A stretch of 35,439 bases of DNA from assembly GCA_030610085.1 (NCBI GenBank), contig JAUWSL010000005.1, positions 1-35,439 of the forward strand, read 5' to 3'. The notes under the pieces are model-generated. The model was given only the letters and a program-made list of their open reading frames with translations. It did not search any database and was not told the origin of the DNA. The position numbers and the translations under genes are program-made. Source of the DNA: Candidatus Aegiribacteria sp. (GTDB lineage: Bacteria > Fermentibacterota > Fermentibacteria > Fermentibacterales > JCC-6). Shown in pieces: positions 1 to 8,656 of the stretch; position 1 is the stretch's first letter; every line of letters begins with the position of its first letter.

Positions 1-522
1 AACAGTATTACAGGTGAATTCGCCGGTGGTATTCTTTCGGGGAATATCGGATTCCAGAAATATCTTATTGATTCAAGCTGGCACGTGCCGGTTTTCTGGA
101 GATTCATCTTTTTCCTCAGAGCAAGGGTCGGAATGATCGCAGCTCTGGGTGGCAAGGAACCTCCGGCATACGAGCTTTTCGAACTGGGAGGGACAGGTTT
201 TTACGGTCTCAGAGGATATCCTGCTAACTCGATTAGAGGTATGACCGGTTACGAATCGGTGGGTGGAAGATCGATGCTTATTCTTACTGCCGAATACAGG
301 TGCAGGATAATCGATCAGCTCCAGGTGGCTGTATTTGCCGATGCAGGGAATACCTGGGATTCATGGTCATCTAGCGATTTTTCCGATCTGAACCGGAGTG
401 CGGGGATCGGGATCAGGATTGAAGTACCTATGCTGGGTGTTATCGGTTTCGATTACGCATACGGTTTTGATGGTCCGGATAGCGGTTGGGAACCGCATTT
501 TCAGTTTGGCACAATATTCTAA
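1..522 (+). CDS. bamA: BamA/Omp85-family outer membrane protein, C-terminal part (5' end outside window)
   Basis: Frame 1 is open from base 1 (NSITGEFAGGILSGNIGFQKYLIDSSWHVPVFWRF...). It has the Omp85 barrel pattern FELGGTGFYGLRGYP, ...VFADAGNTWD..., GIGIRIEVPMLGVIGFDYAYGFD, and a terminal FQFGTIF. Confidence 0.85.
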   Translation, partial: NSITGEFAGGILSGNIGFQKYLIDSSWHVPVFWRFIFFLRARVGMIAALGGKEPPAYELFELGGTGFYGLRGYPANSIRGMTGYESVGGRSMLILTAEYRCRIIDQLQVAVFADAGNTWDSWSSSDFSDLNRSAGIGIRIEVPMLGVIGFDYAYGFDGPDSGWEPHFQFGTIF

Positions 523-598
523 TAGATGAACGAGCTGTCCTGGAACCCTGTAGTACGCGTTTCAAGACTGACCGTTCCGTATCTGGAGGATTACATTT

Positions 599-1105
599 AT
601 GAAAATAACTCTACTGGCAGTTCTTACAGTTGCTTCTGTTCTAGCGGCACAGACAATTGCGGTAATAGATTCGGAGAGGATATTCGATAATCTGGGTGAG
701 GTGACCGATGCTGCCGAACTCCTGGTAAACGAGATCGAAGAGTGGGAGGCTCATGCTGATTCACTTCAGGATGAGATTGATGTCATTCAGGCCGATCTTG
801 ATTATACAATGGTGATGAGTCCTGAAAGGAGAAGGGAGAGGGAGGCTCTTCTTGAAGAGAAGTCTGAAGAGCTTCAGGATTTCCTTTCGCGGACATTCGG
901 ACCGGGAGGCTTTGTTGAATCGAGAAACAGTACACTTGTTTCGCCCATAGTAGCAAGTATCAACGAAGCAGTTCAGGAAATCAGCATTGAGGAAGGTTAC
1001 GATATAGTATTGGACACATCAGGTGGCTTGGTTGTATATGTATCCAATTCTATGGATATCACAGACATGGTTCTGGAAAAATTATCTACCGGAGGCAGTG
1101 ACTGA
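599..1105 (+). CDS. skp: OmpH/Skp-like periplasmic chaperone
   Basis: Signal peptide, IAVIDSERIFDNLGE start, coiled-coil middle, and C-terminal VQEISIEEGYDIVLDTSGGLVVY typical of OmpH. Located between bamA and lpxD. Confidence 0.85.
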   Translation: MKITLLAVLTVASVLAAQTIAVIDSERIFDNLGEVTDAAELLVNEIEEWEAHADSLQDEIDVIQADLDYTMVMSPERRREREALLEEKSEELQDFLSRTFGPGGFVESRNSTLVSPIVASINEAVQEISIEEGYDIVLDTSGGLVVYVSNSMDITDMVLEKLSTGGSD

Positions 1106-1106
1106 T

Positions 1107-2129
1107 ATGCGATTATCCATCCTGGCTGAAAAGCTGAATGGAAAACTTGTTGGACCGGATGGAGACAGTGAAGTAGTTGGTGTATCAACGCTTCAGGACG
1201 CTAAGTTCAACCAGATATGCTATTACGGGAACAGACTCTATAAGAAATATCTTGATACAACCAGCGCTCTTGCAGTAATAACGGGGGAAATGATTGAATC
1301 CTCTGCCGCAAACCTTATTCTTGTGAAGGAGCCCTACCGTGCTTTCAGAGAAGCACTGATCTTATTCAGGCACGAGACGCAATCGGGTTTCACAGGAATT
1401 CATCCGACTTCCGTGATTCACCCCGATGCGGTATTGAGCGCCGATGTAACGGTAGGCCCGAATGCCGTCGTTGATTCGTGCGCCAGGATAGATGAGGGTA
1501 CATTAATAGGAGCGGGTTCTTTCATCGGTCCTGGAGTCACTATTGGCTGCGGAAGCGTTATTAATCCCTGTGTCTCGGTTTATCATGACTGCGTCATAGG
1601 AAGCAGGGTGATAATTCATTCAGGAGCAGTTATCGGGTCCGATGGTTTTGGATTCGTACCTGACCCTGAAGGCCACCTCAAAATACCTCAGAACGGGAAT
1701 GTCGTCATAGAGGATGATGTCGAGATAGGTGCAGGATGCACGATCGACAGAGCCACAGTGGGCAGCACTGTAATAGCCAGGTTCTCCAAGCTAGACAATC
1801 TTGTTCAAATAGCTCATAATGTGACAGTTGGTCCCGGTTGCCTGATTGCGGCTCAAACCGGAATATCAGGGAGTACAACGGTCGGTTCAGGGGTGATGTT
1901 TGGTGGTCAGGCGGGTACAGCCGGGCATATCACGATCGGAGATAGAGCTGTTATAGCCGCTCAGGCCGGTGTATCGAAGAGCGTTCCCGCCGGAGCTACG
2001 GTATCCGGCTATCCGGCTCGTTCTCATAGACACGCCCTCAGAATCAGCGCTGCCATGTCTGATCTGCCGGAATTCAGGAGAAAAGTTCTGGAATTTATGA
2101 AGGATTATAGTAATAAAGAAGAGGAATAA
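1107..2129 (+). CDS. lpxD: UDP-3-O-acylglucosamine N-acyltransferase LpxD
   Basis: Hexapeptide-repeat left-handed beta-helix protein with LpxD motifs (IGSDGFGFVPD, GAGCTIDRATVGSTVI). ATG at 1107 gives MRLSILAEKLNGKL; the ORF-track start at 1023 overlaps skp and is unlikely. Confidence 0.93.
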   Translation: MRLSILAEKLNGKLVGPDGDSEVVGVSTLQDAKFNQICYYGNRLYKKYLDTTSALAVITGEMIESSAANLILVKEPYRAFREALILFRHETQSGFTGIHPTSVIHPDAVLSADVTVGPNAVVDSCARIDEGTLIGAGSFIGPGVTIGCGSVINPCVSVYHDCVIGSRVIIHSGAVIGSDGFGFVPDPEGHLKIPQNGNVVIEDDVEIGAGCTIDRATVGSTVIARFSKLDNLVQIAHNVTVGPGCLIAAQTGISGSTTVGSGVMFGGQAGTAGHITIGDRAVIAAQAGVSKSVPAGATVSGYPARSHRHALRISAAMSDLPEFRRKVLEFMKDYSNKEEE

Positions 2130-2132
2130 TAA

Positions 2133-3449
2133 ATGAATCATTACCAGACCACACTTAAACAACCGGTGGTGTACAGTGGAATAGGACTTCATCTCGGTAA
2201 GGAAACCTCCATTACTTTCAAACCTGCTCCTGCGGACACAGGAATCGTGTTCGTAAGAACAGATGTTAAAAGCAGACCGAGAATAAAAGCCTGCCTTGAG
2301 AATGTCAGGCAGGTCGAGGAGCAGTCCAGAAGAACGACCCTCGGTTACGATTACTACGAAGTTCATACTGTCGAACACGTTCTCTCGGCACTGTATGGCC
2401 TGGGGATCGATAACTGTATTATTGAGCTTGATTCAGATGAGCCTCCCGAACCGGAGGACGGTTCTATAAGAAGCTACATAAAAGTGCTTGAGGATGGCGG
2501 AATAAAGGAAATTAAAGGTAAATTATGCAAGATAATCACGATAGAAAAGCCAATAAGTGTAGACTCCTTCGGTGCTAACCTTGTAGCCGTCCCGTACGAT
2601 GGTTTGAAAATAAGCTTTACGATCAATTACGATAATCCTGTTCTTGGCACTCAATATCTGTCACTGGATATAACGCCGGAAGTATTCAAGAATGAAATCG
2701 CTCCCGCAAGAACATTCTGCCTGTACAAAGATGTTAAGCATCTGCAGGAGAAGAATCTGATAAAGGGAGGTACACTGAAAAACGCCGTTGTAGTTGGAGA
2801 TGAAGGAATCCTCAACGATGAACCATTGAGATTTCCAGATGAATTCGTCAGACACAAGATACTTGATCTCATCGGAGATCTCTCTCTTCTGGGTGCAAGA
2901 CTGAAAGGGCATATCATTTCAGCTAAATCCGGCCATGCATCCAATGTGAAATTCGTAAGTAAGATCACTGATGTACATGCAAAGATGAAGGATTCGATCC
3001 CTCTTACGGACAAGGAATGGGATATTGAAGATATTATGGAACTGCTTCCTCACAGGTATCCATTTCTTCTTGTTGACAGGATGCTTGAGGTCGAACCTGA
3101 TAAGAGAGTGGTCGGCCTGAAGAATGTTTCCATCAATGAACCTTATTTTCAGGGTCATTTTCCAGGAAGCCCCATAATGCCGGGAGTACTTATTGTAGAG
3201 GCAATGGGTCAGGTCGGTGGACTTATGCTGTTCAATTCACTTGATAAACCCGCCAACTGGCTTGTGATGTTCACCGGGCTTGACAAGGTCAGATTCAGAA
3301 CTCCGGTTCGGCCTGGCGATCAGCTTATATTTGAGCTTGAGATGTTACAGAAAAGAGGCCCCATGTGCCGGATGAAGGGTATTGCTAAAGTTGACGGCAA
3401 GATAGCTGTTGAAGCAATTCTCATGGCTATGCTGGTAGAGAAAGAATGA
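2133..3449 (+). CDS. lpxC/fabZ: Bifunctional UDP-3-O-acyl-N-acetylglucosamine deacetylase / 3-hydroxyacyl-ACP dehydratase (LpxC-FabZ fusion)
   Basis: N-terminal LpxC motifs (SGIGLHLG, HTVEHVLSALYGLGIDN, FVRHKILDLIGDLSLLG, GHIISAKSGHASN). C-terminal FabZ motifs (LLPHRYPFLLVDRM, GHFPGSPIMPGVLIVEAMGQ). Confidence 0.95.
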   Translation: MNHYQTTLKQPVVYSGIGLHLGKETSITFKPAPADTGIVFVRTDVKSRPRIKACLENVRQVEEQSRRTTLGYDYYEVHTVEHVLSALYGLGIDNCIIELDSDEPPEPEDGSIRSYIKVLEDGGIKEIKGKLCKIITIEKPISVDSFGANLVAVPYDGLKISFTINYDNPVLGTQYLSLDITPEVFKNEIAPARTFCLYKDVKHLQEKNLIKGGTLKNAVVVGDEGILNDEPLRFPDEFVRHKILDLIGDLSLLGARLKGHIISAKSGHASNVKFVSKITDVHAKMKDSIPLTDKEWDIEDIMELLPHRYPFLLVDRMLEVEPDKRVVGLKNVSINEPYFQGHFPGSPIMPGVLIVEAMGQVGGLMLFNSLDKPANWLVMFTGLDKVRFRTPVRPGDQLIFELEMLQKRGPMCRMKGIAKVDGKIAVEAILMAMLVEKE

Positions 3450-4207
3450 TTCATCCAACTGCTGTTGTCGATTCCGTTGTACCCGATGATGCGGAAATTG
3501 GACCGTACGCCGTTATCGGTCCGGAAGTCCAATTCGGCAAGGGTGTACGAATCGCTCCCCATGCTTATGTATCGGGGCCGGCATTCATCGGTGATTCTGT
3601 TGCCATAGGCCCGTCAGCAGTTATCGGTACGGATCCGCAGGATCTGAAATATGATGGTGAACGAACCGAGGTGATCATAGGTTCGGGAACTGTTATTCGC
3701 GAGTTCGCAAACATAAACAGGGGAACTGCCGAATCCGGCAGAACGGTAATAGGATCGAACTGTCTTATAATGGCTTACGTACACATTGCTCATGACTGTG
3801 TAATAGGAGACAGGGTCATTCTGGCGAACACTGTGAACATGGCAGGGCATGTGGAGATTGGCAACGATGTAACAATCGGGGGTGTTGTCCCTATCCACCA
3901 GTTTGTTCGAATTGGGGAGCATGCAATGATCGGAGGGGGATACAGGGTCAGCAAGGATGTTCCACCTTTCGTTCTTGCAGGAGGAGCACCTCTGGGAGTT
4001 ATGGCATTGAACCGTATCGGGCTCCGAAGAAAAGGTTTTTCACCGGAAAGGCTGCTCAGCCTTGACCGGGCATTCAGATATCTCTTCAGGGAAGATGGTA
4101 CACTCACTTCAAAAGCAACCGGTCTTCTGGAAGACAGAAGTACTTCAGACGACGTAAGGCAGCTTGCCGACTTCATAGTATCAAGCTCCAGAGGAGTGAT
4201 CAGCTGA
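3446..4207 (+). CDS. lpxA: UDP-N-acetylglucosamine acyltransferase LpxA
   Basis: MIHPTAVVDSVVPDDAEIGPYAVIGPEV, INRGTAESGRTVIG, IGGVVPIHQFVRIGEHAMIGG. 4-bp ATGA overlap with lpxC/fabZ. Confidence 0.95.
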   Translation: MIHPTAVVDSVVPDDAEIGPYAVIGPEVQFGKGVRIAPHAYVSGPAFIGDSVAIGPSAVIGTDPQDLKYDGERTEVIIGSGTVIREFANINRGTAESGRTVIGSNCLIMAYVHIAHDCVIGDRVILANTVNMAGHVEIGNDVTIGGVVPIHQFVRIGEHAMIGGGYRVSKDVPPFVLAGGAPLGVMALNRIGLRRKGFSPERLLSLDRAFRYLFREDGTLTSKATGLLEDRSTSDDVRQLADFIVSSSRGVIS

Positions 4208-4236
4208 CGATTACATTTGTTCTGCTCCTGCCAGTA

Positions 4237-4704
4237 TTGTTTGTCATCACTGCGAATGGTTCCACTGGTACGGATGATGCTTACGCATTCGAGGACAGTC
4301 TCGGTAATGACAGTACAGAAGCAGGTAATTTCAGAGAAATCCCACCGATTACCGGTAGAAATCCATCGACCGCTCTCCTGCGCTCCGCGATAATGCCCGG
4401 CTGGGGTCAATTCTACAACGATGAGCCTTTGAAGGGAGTAATATTCGGTACGGTGGAACTGGGTCTTCTTTCATGGCTGATCACTGAACATATCGCTTCT
4501 GAGGAAGCCAGGAATAATGACGATGAACAGGCATACCTGCTTCACAGTCAGAGAAGGCTCGATCTTATCTGGTATACTTCCGCAGCCTGGCTCTTTGGTA
4601 TGCTTGATGCATACGTTGACGCATACCTCTTTTCTTTCAGCACAGAGAACGAAGTATTCGAGAGGGAAACAGGTATCGCAGCTGCCGTCTTCATTCAATT
4701 CTGA
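4237..4704 (+). CDS. DUF5683-like small membrane/exported protein
   Basis: NPSTALLRSAIMPGWGQFYNDEPLKGVIFGTVELGLLSW matches the DUF5683 pattern (S-x-PGWGQ-x-Y-N). The start is uncertain: the frame is open upstream with a hydrophobic stretch (LTITFVLLLPVLFVITANG), so a non-ATG start near 4204 is possible. Confidence 0.6.
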   Translation: MFVITANGSTGTDDAYAFEDSLGNDSTEAGNFREIPPITGRNPSTALLRSAIMPGWGQFYNDEPLKGVIFGTVELGLLSWLITEHIASEEARNNDDEQAYLLHSQRRLDLIWYTSAAWLFGMLDAYVDAYLFSFSTENEVFERETGIAAAVFIQF

Positions 4705-4717
4705 AAGGGAATAAGAG

Positions 4718-5317
4718 ATGCTTCTGAGTGTATTACTTACGATGGCGGGAGAAGATGAGAATCCTGACATCCAGCTGCTCAGAAAAGCAAAGAATGGAGA
4801 CAGGGATGCCTTTGGAGAACTATTCAGAAAATACGAGAAACGGGTATTCAGAGTGGCAAGGCGGATGTGCGGAAGCGATGATGAAGCATGGGATATTACT
4901 CAGGACGCGTTTATCAGAGCGATGCAGGCCATGGGCAGATACGACACACAGTACCGTTTTTTTACCTGGATATACAGAATTACAACAAACCTTGCGATTA
5001 ACTATGCAAAGAAGAAGAGTAGAAGGTGCGAAGTGCATTTCGAAGAAGCTTACAGCGCTGAGGGACAACAGGTGATCGAAGATAACGTGGCCGATAGAGC
5101 TGCGGGTGAACAGCTTCTGGGTGCAGTAGGCAGAGCTGTCGATAAACTTACTCCTGCGTTGAAAGCGGTTTTTGTGTTACGTGTCGATCAGCAGCTAAGC
5201 TACTCTGAGATCGCCGAGAGCCTTGATATTGCTATTGGAACGGTGATGTCCAGGCTCAACCGCGCAAGGATGAAAATAAGGGAAGAGCTTGGATCAATGC
5301 TTGGAGAATGGGAATGA
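4718..5317 (+). CDS. ECF-family (RpoE-like) RNA polymerase sigma factor
   Basis: Sigma70 region 2 (DAFGELFRKYEKRVFRVARRMCGSDDEAWDITQDAFIRAMQAMGRYD) and region 4 (LTPALKAVFVLRVDQQLSYSEIAESLDIAIGTVMSRLNRARMKIRE). An internal in-frame ATG at 4742 is an alternative start. Confidence 0.92.
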   Translation: MLLSVLLTMAGEDENPDIQLLRKAKNGDRDAFGELFRKYEKRVFRVARRMCGSDDEAWDITQDAFIRAMQAMGRYDTQYRFFTWIYRITTNLAINYAKKKSRRCEVHFEEAYSAEGQQVIEDNVADRAAGEQLLGAVGRAVDKLTPALKAVFVLRVDQQLSYSEIAESLDIAIGTVMSRLNRARMKIREELGSMLGEWE

Positions 5318-6480
5318 ACTGTCCCGATTTTGATACTCTGATGATGCTGCTTGACGGTGAGTTGCGAGGCAGGAAACTGAAGGAAGTCTCCGAACATGTG
5401 TTATCCTGCAGCAGGTGCAGAGGTCTTATCGATTCCCAGAGAATGCTGGAAGCATCCTGGAGGGATAATATTGTAATTCCGGACAGCGAGAAATTCCGCA
5501 GTATGGAATGGAATATATTCAGAAAAATAAATCGCCGTTCGCATTGGAGAACTTTCGTTCCAGCTGTTGCCGCGATAATAGTTGTACTTCTCGGAGTCAA
5601 ACTCATACTGACTGACGGGCCATCCATGGACAGGATCACCGATCTCTCGAGAGACGATCAGGCTGGATACACGTCCGAATCCGAGCCGCTCAGTGAAGAG
5701 CGAACCGAATCACTGATCTCTGCAGTTGAAGAACCTGATTCTGAGGTTGCCACGGGACGTGTAACGGTGATCAGCGGACAGTCTATTTCAGCGGGAGATG
5801 CTGTTTCGGAAATAACCGGTGAGGTGGAAGACTTCATTCTTACTGAAGGGGGAGCAGCCCTGTCACAGGCTGCGGAGCAGGAAGAGGATTCCGGGGAATC
5901 TCTGAGAGGTGGAAGCAGTCCTGCCCCGGGGATGGACCGGCAGGATATTGCAGACGGAAACCTGACTGAAAGTGTTTCCGGTGGCAGTGGAAGTATCGGA
6001 TTTGACGGCATTGATGACGAACATGAAGAACTTGAAACTCCCCATGAGACCCTGCCGACAGGAACGGTTGAAGACAGCGGTGTAGAAGAACAGATGGACA
6101 TTATCAGCGACATAACACTTTCCCTGGATAACGATACTATGGGACTTGAGATCGCCGAATCTGTCTCTTCGATCACATTGACATGTGATGAAATGCAGGA
6201 CAACAGGGTATCACCCCAGTCCTCCGAGTATTATTTAAGTTTTCACGAAACGTCAGACCTTGGCGTGGCTTACTGGAAATCAGATATTGTTGTCGAACTG
6301 GTTTTCGATGCCGACGGACAACCTGACAGCATCACCGCATTACTTCTTGATTCACTCTTTGCCGGCTGGAGTGATTATATTTTATCTGGATACAGGGATA
6401 CCGTACTGGTAATTCCCCTTGCAGATATTCAGAAACTGTTCATGGATGGAAGTACTGTTCCCACGGAAACCATCGAGTAG
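5314..6480 (+). CDS. Zinc-finger (zf-HC2-like) anti-sigma factor with one TM segment and a long acidic/Ser-rich extracytoplasmic domain
   Basis: HVLSCSRCRG (HxxxCxxC) ZAS motif at the N-terminus, TM TFVPAVAAIIVVLLGVKLIL. ATG at 5314 overlaps the sigma-factor TGA; the track start is 5308. Confidence 0.85.
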   Translation: MNCPDFDTLMMLLDGELRGRKLKEVSEHVLSCSRCRGLIDSQRMLEASWRDNIVIPDSEKFRSMEWNIFRKINRRSHWRTFVPAVAAIIVVLLGVKLILTDGPSMDRITDLSRDDQAGYTSESEPLSEERTESLISAVEEPDSEVATGRVTVISGQSISAGDAVSEITGEVEDFILTEGGAALSQAAEQEEDSGESLRGGSSPAPGMDRQDIADGNLTESVSGGSGSIGFDGIDDEHEELETPHETLPTGTVEDSGVEEQMDIISDITLSLDNDTMGLEIAESVSSITLTCDEMQDNRVSPQSSEYYLSFHETSDLGVAYWKSDIVVELVFDADGQPDSITALLLDSLFAGWSDYILSGYRDTVLVIPLADIQKLFMDGSTVPTETIE

Positions 6481-6491
6481 GGAGAGTCGTT

Positions 6492-7802
6492 ATGCGATAT
6501 TTCAGATTTGCCGTAATTATGTTTTTTATTACAGGAGCTGTTGCGGCCTCGCTTCCAAGGCTTGCTGTTGTTTCCATTGATAATGATGATTTTGCCCCTG
6601 ACAGTGTTATTCTGGGCAAAATCCAGAACGAATTCACTGAAAGCGGGAGATTCCAGGTGGTTGACCTCGGAGATGATTCATTTCTGGAGACATCTCCCGA
6701 TTCTCTACTGAGCTTAATTCGAATCCTCGCTTCGGAGCAGGGCATTGATATTTTTCTTGCAATGGAAATAATTTATCAGGAAGATAGCGATAGAACTGTG
6801 TTCCGGAACGATTCAATGGTAACCATCAGAAATGTTTCCGTTGATGCTCTCGGAAGATTCTATTCCTCCACAGGGACCCTTATCGGAACGATAAGAAATA
6901 CTGTAAATAGAGAGGCAACCCTGCCTTACACTCCTGACAGACACCGACTTGCAATTCTATCTGCTGAACAACTTGCATCAAGAGCAATGCTGGAACTTTT
7001 CCCTATCGAGGTAGTTTTTACCGCTTCGGACACAGAAGTATTTACGATTCCCTTCGGAACGGATCACGGGATAAATAAAGGTACTGTCATGGCAGTGGTC
7101 GCTTCATCCAGAGGAATGCCTGATACTATCTCTGAATACCAGCAGTTAAGAAGCAGAGGACTCCTTCAGGTATTGGAGACCCAGAGCAGTCAGTCAACCG
7201 CAAGACTCATTTCAGGTCAGCTGATCGATGGAGGAACCGTAACTGCAATAGAGCAGACATCCCCCGCCCTCTTCTTTCTTGAGTACTGCGGGTTGATGAT
7301 GTCAGTTGAGCCCGGAGCTGGCCTTGAGGATGACATCACGGAATGGAGCAATAACGTCAGGCTTGGTATAGAGACCGCGAAATGGGGACTTGCCTTCGGA
7401 GGCGGAGTAACCGCAGGAGGGCTTGAACACTCATCTTTGATAGGTATAGATCTTCAGGCGGGAACAAGGATTCCATTGAGCAGCCCGTCTTTTGGACTAA
7501 GACTCACTGCAGGAGGTGAACTGGCATTTCTCATGCAGGATGTCAGATCCGATATTATTGCATCCAGCGCAACAGCTATTGCGATGGCTGCGGTGGCAGA
7601 TGCTACGATGGAATACCTGTTCTCCGGACACCTCGGACTTCAGATAGGAATCTCAGGCGTTCTGGGTTCTAATGCCACAAGCTGGACGGTGCAGGAGTAT
7701 TCGGGGAACATCAGGGACGCTGAACCTGATGAACTGTACTACACTGAATTGAAAAATGGGCCGATAGGCGTCCACGCGGGATTGATGTACTTTATTTTCT
7801 AG
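6492..7802 (+). CDS. Exported protein of unknown function, probably outer-membrane associated
   Basis: Signal peptide MRYFRFAVIMFFITGAVAA. The N-terminal region resembles CsgG/FlgT-type proteins (RLAVVSIDNDDFAPDSVILGKIQNEFTESGRFQVVDL). The C-terminus has alternating beta-like segments and ends in YFIF. Confidence 0.5.
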   Translation: MRYFRFAVIMFFITGAVAASLPRLAVVSIDNDDFAPDSVILGKIQNEFTESGRFQVVDLGDDSFLETSPDSLLSLIRILASEQGIDIFLAMEIIYQEDSDRTVFRNDSMVTIRNVSVDALGRFYSSTGTLIGTIRNTVNREATLPYTPDRHRLAILSAEQLASRAMLELFPIEVVFTASDTEVFTIPFGTDHGINKGTVMAVVASSRGMPDTISEYQQLRSRGLLQVLETQSSQSTARLISGQLIDGGTVTAIEQTSPALFFLEYCGLMMSVEPGAGLEDDITEWSNNVRLGIETAKWGLAFGGGVTAGGLEHSSLIGIDLQAGTRIPLSSPSFGLRLTAGGELAFLMQDVRSDIIASSATAIAMAAVADATMEYLFSGHLGLQIGISGVLGSNATSWTVQEYSGNIRDAEPDELYYTELKNGPIGVHAGLMYFIF

Positions 7803-8499
7803 ACTGACTATTTTTCCATGGCCTCTTGGCCATTCCGCGTTCCCAGATAATCTCAAAAGCCGACCATGTGGCAATTGCGAAAACAACTCCACCTATAATT
7901 CCTGAGAATATTGTTCCATGGACTACACCAAGAGCTAAGGCCCCTCCTGCAATTGCGGCTGTAAGGAGTATCAGGATCGTTGCTGCAAGAGATGATGGAC
8001 CCCATTTTGATATCACTCGTACCCTGGCCAGCTGAATTCCCCAGACTCCCAGCAGGTAACCGGTCGCACCAAAAACAGCATCGGGGATTTCTCTAAGAAG
8101 AAGAATAGCGGCAGTCCACAGGAGGATCAGGGGAAGGAATATAAGAACTGCTTTTCTGCTTAACGGGGATATCCAGAGCATCTGCTCAGGTATATCGCAT
8201 ATAGCGGTCCAAATCAGCAGACCGGATGTAAAGCCCAGAAGAAGAGAGGCTTCACTGTTCTTGATAAAACAGCTGAAAACCGCTCCCGCAAGACCAAGTA
8301 CAAGAAGCACCAGCACGAAAACCCTGGGCCCGACCTGGCTCGATTCATCGATCTTAACGAAAAGTCTAGCTCCGAGAAGCTGAAGGAATATGAAAAGAAG
8401 AAATGAAGCTATGCCAAAGAATCCTGTTACAGCATAATCTTTTAAGGTGAGCTCAGCTGTGAGCAGTAGATCCCCGGTCAGCAGATTCAGAATTCCCAT
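7792..8499 (-). CDS. Multi-pass integral membrane protein of unknown function
   Basis: Several hydrophobic helices. MGILNLL start at 8499 is preceded on the minus strand by GGAGGAAAAACA; the track start at 8529 is less likely. Confidence 0.6.
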   Translation of the reverse strand: MGILNLLTGDLLLTAELTLKDYAVTGFFGIASFLLFIFLQLLGARLFVKIDESSQVGPRVFVLVLLVLGLAGAVFSCFIKNSEASLLLGFTSGLLIWTAICDIPEQMLWISPLSRKAVLIFLPLILLWTAAILLLREIPDAVFGATGYLLGVWGIQLARVRVISKWGPSSLAATILILLTAAIAGGALALGVVHGTIFSGIIGGVVFAIATWSAFEIIWERGMAKRPWKNSQSRK

Positions 8500-8656
8500 T
8501 GTTTTTCCTCCATGCGGGCAAATGTGCAAAATATGATAGCCGTCGTCAACTCAGATGTTTGCGTAATGCAGTTCTCGTGGTCATATATTCATATGTACTT
8601 GATGAAGTTCCAGGGTGATTATTAGATTAATCTGGTGGTAAATAATGGAGGTACGG

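Noticed and set aside
1023-1106. Upstream extension of the lpxD ORF
   Set aside because: It overlaps the end of skp in another frame; ATG 1107 gives the conserved LpxD N-terminus.
3790-4410. 206-aa minus-strand ORF
   Set aside because: Antisense to lpxA and the DUF5683-like gene; no supporting motif.
5658-6203. 181-aa Ser/Pro-rich minus-strand ORF
   Set aside because: Mirror of the low-complexity acidic anti-sigma domain; composition artefact.
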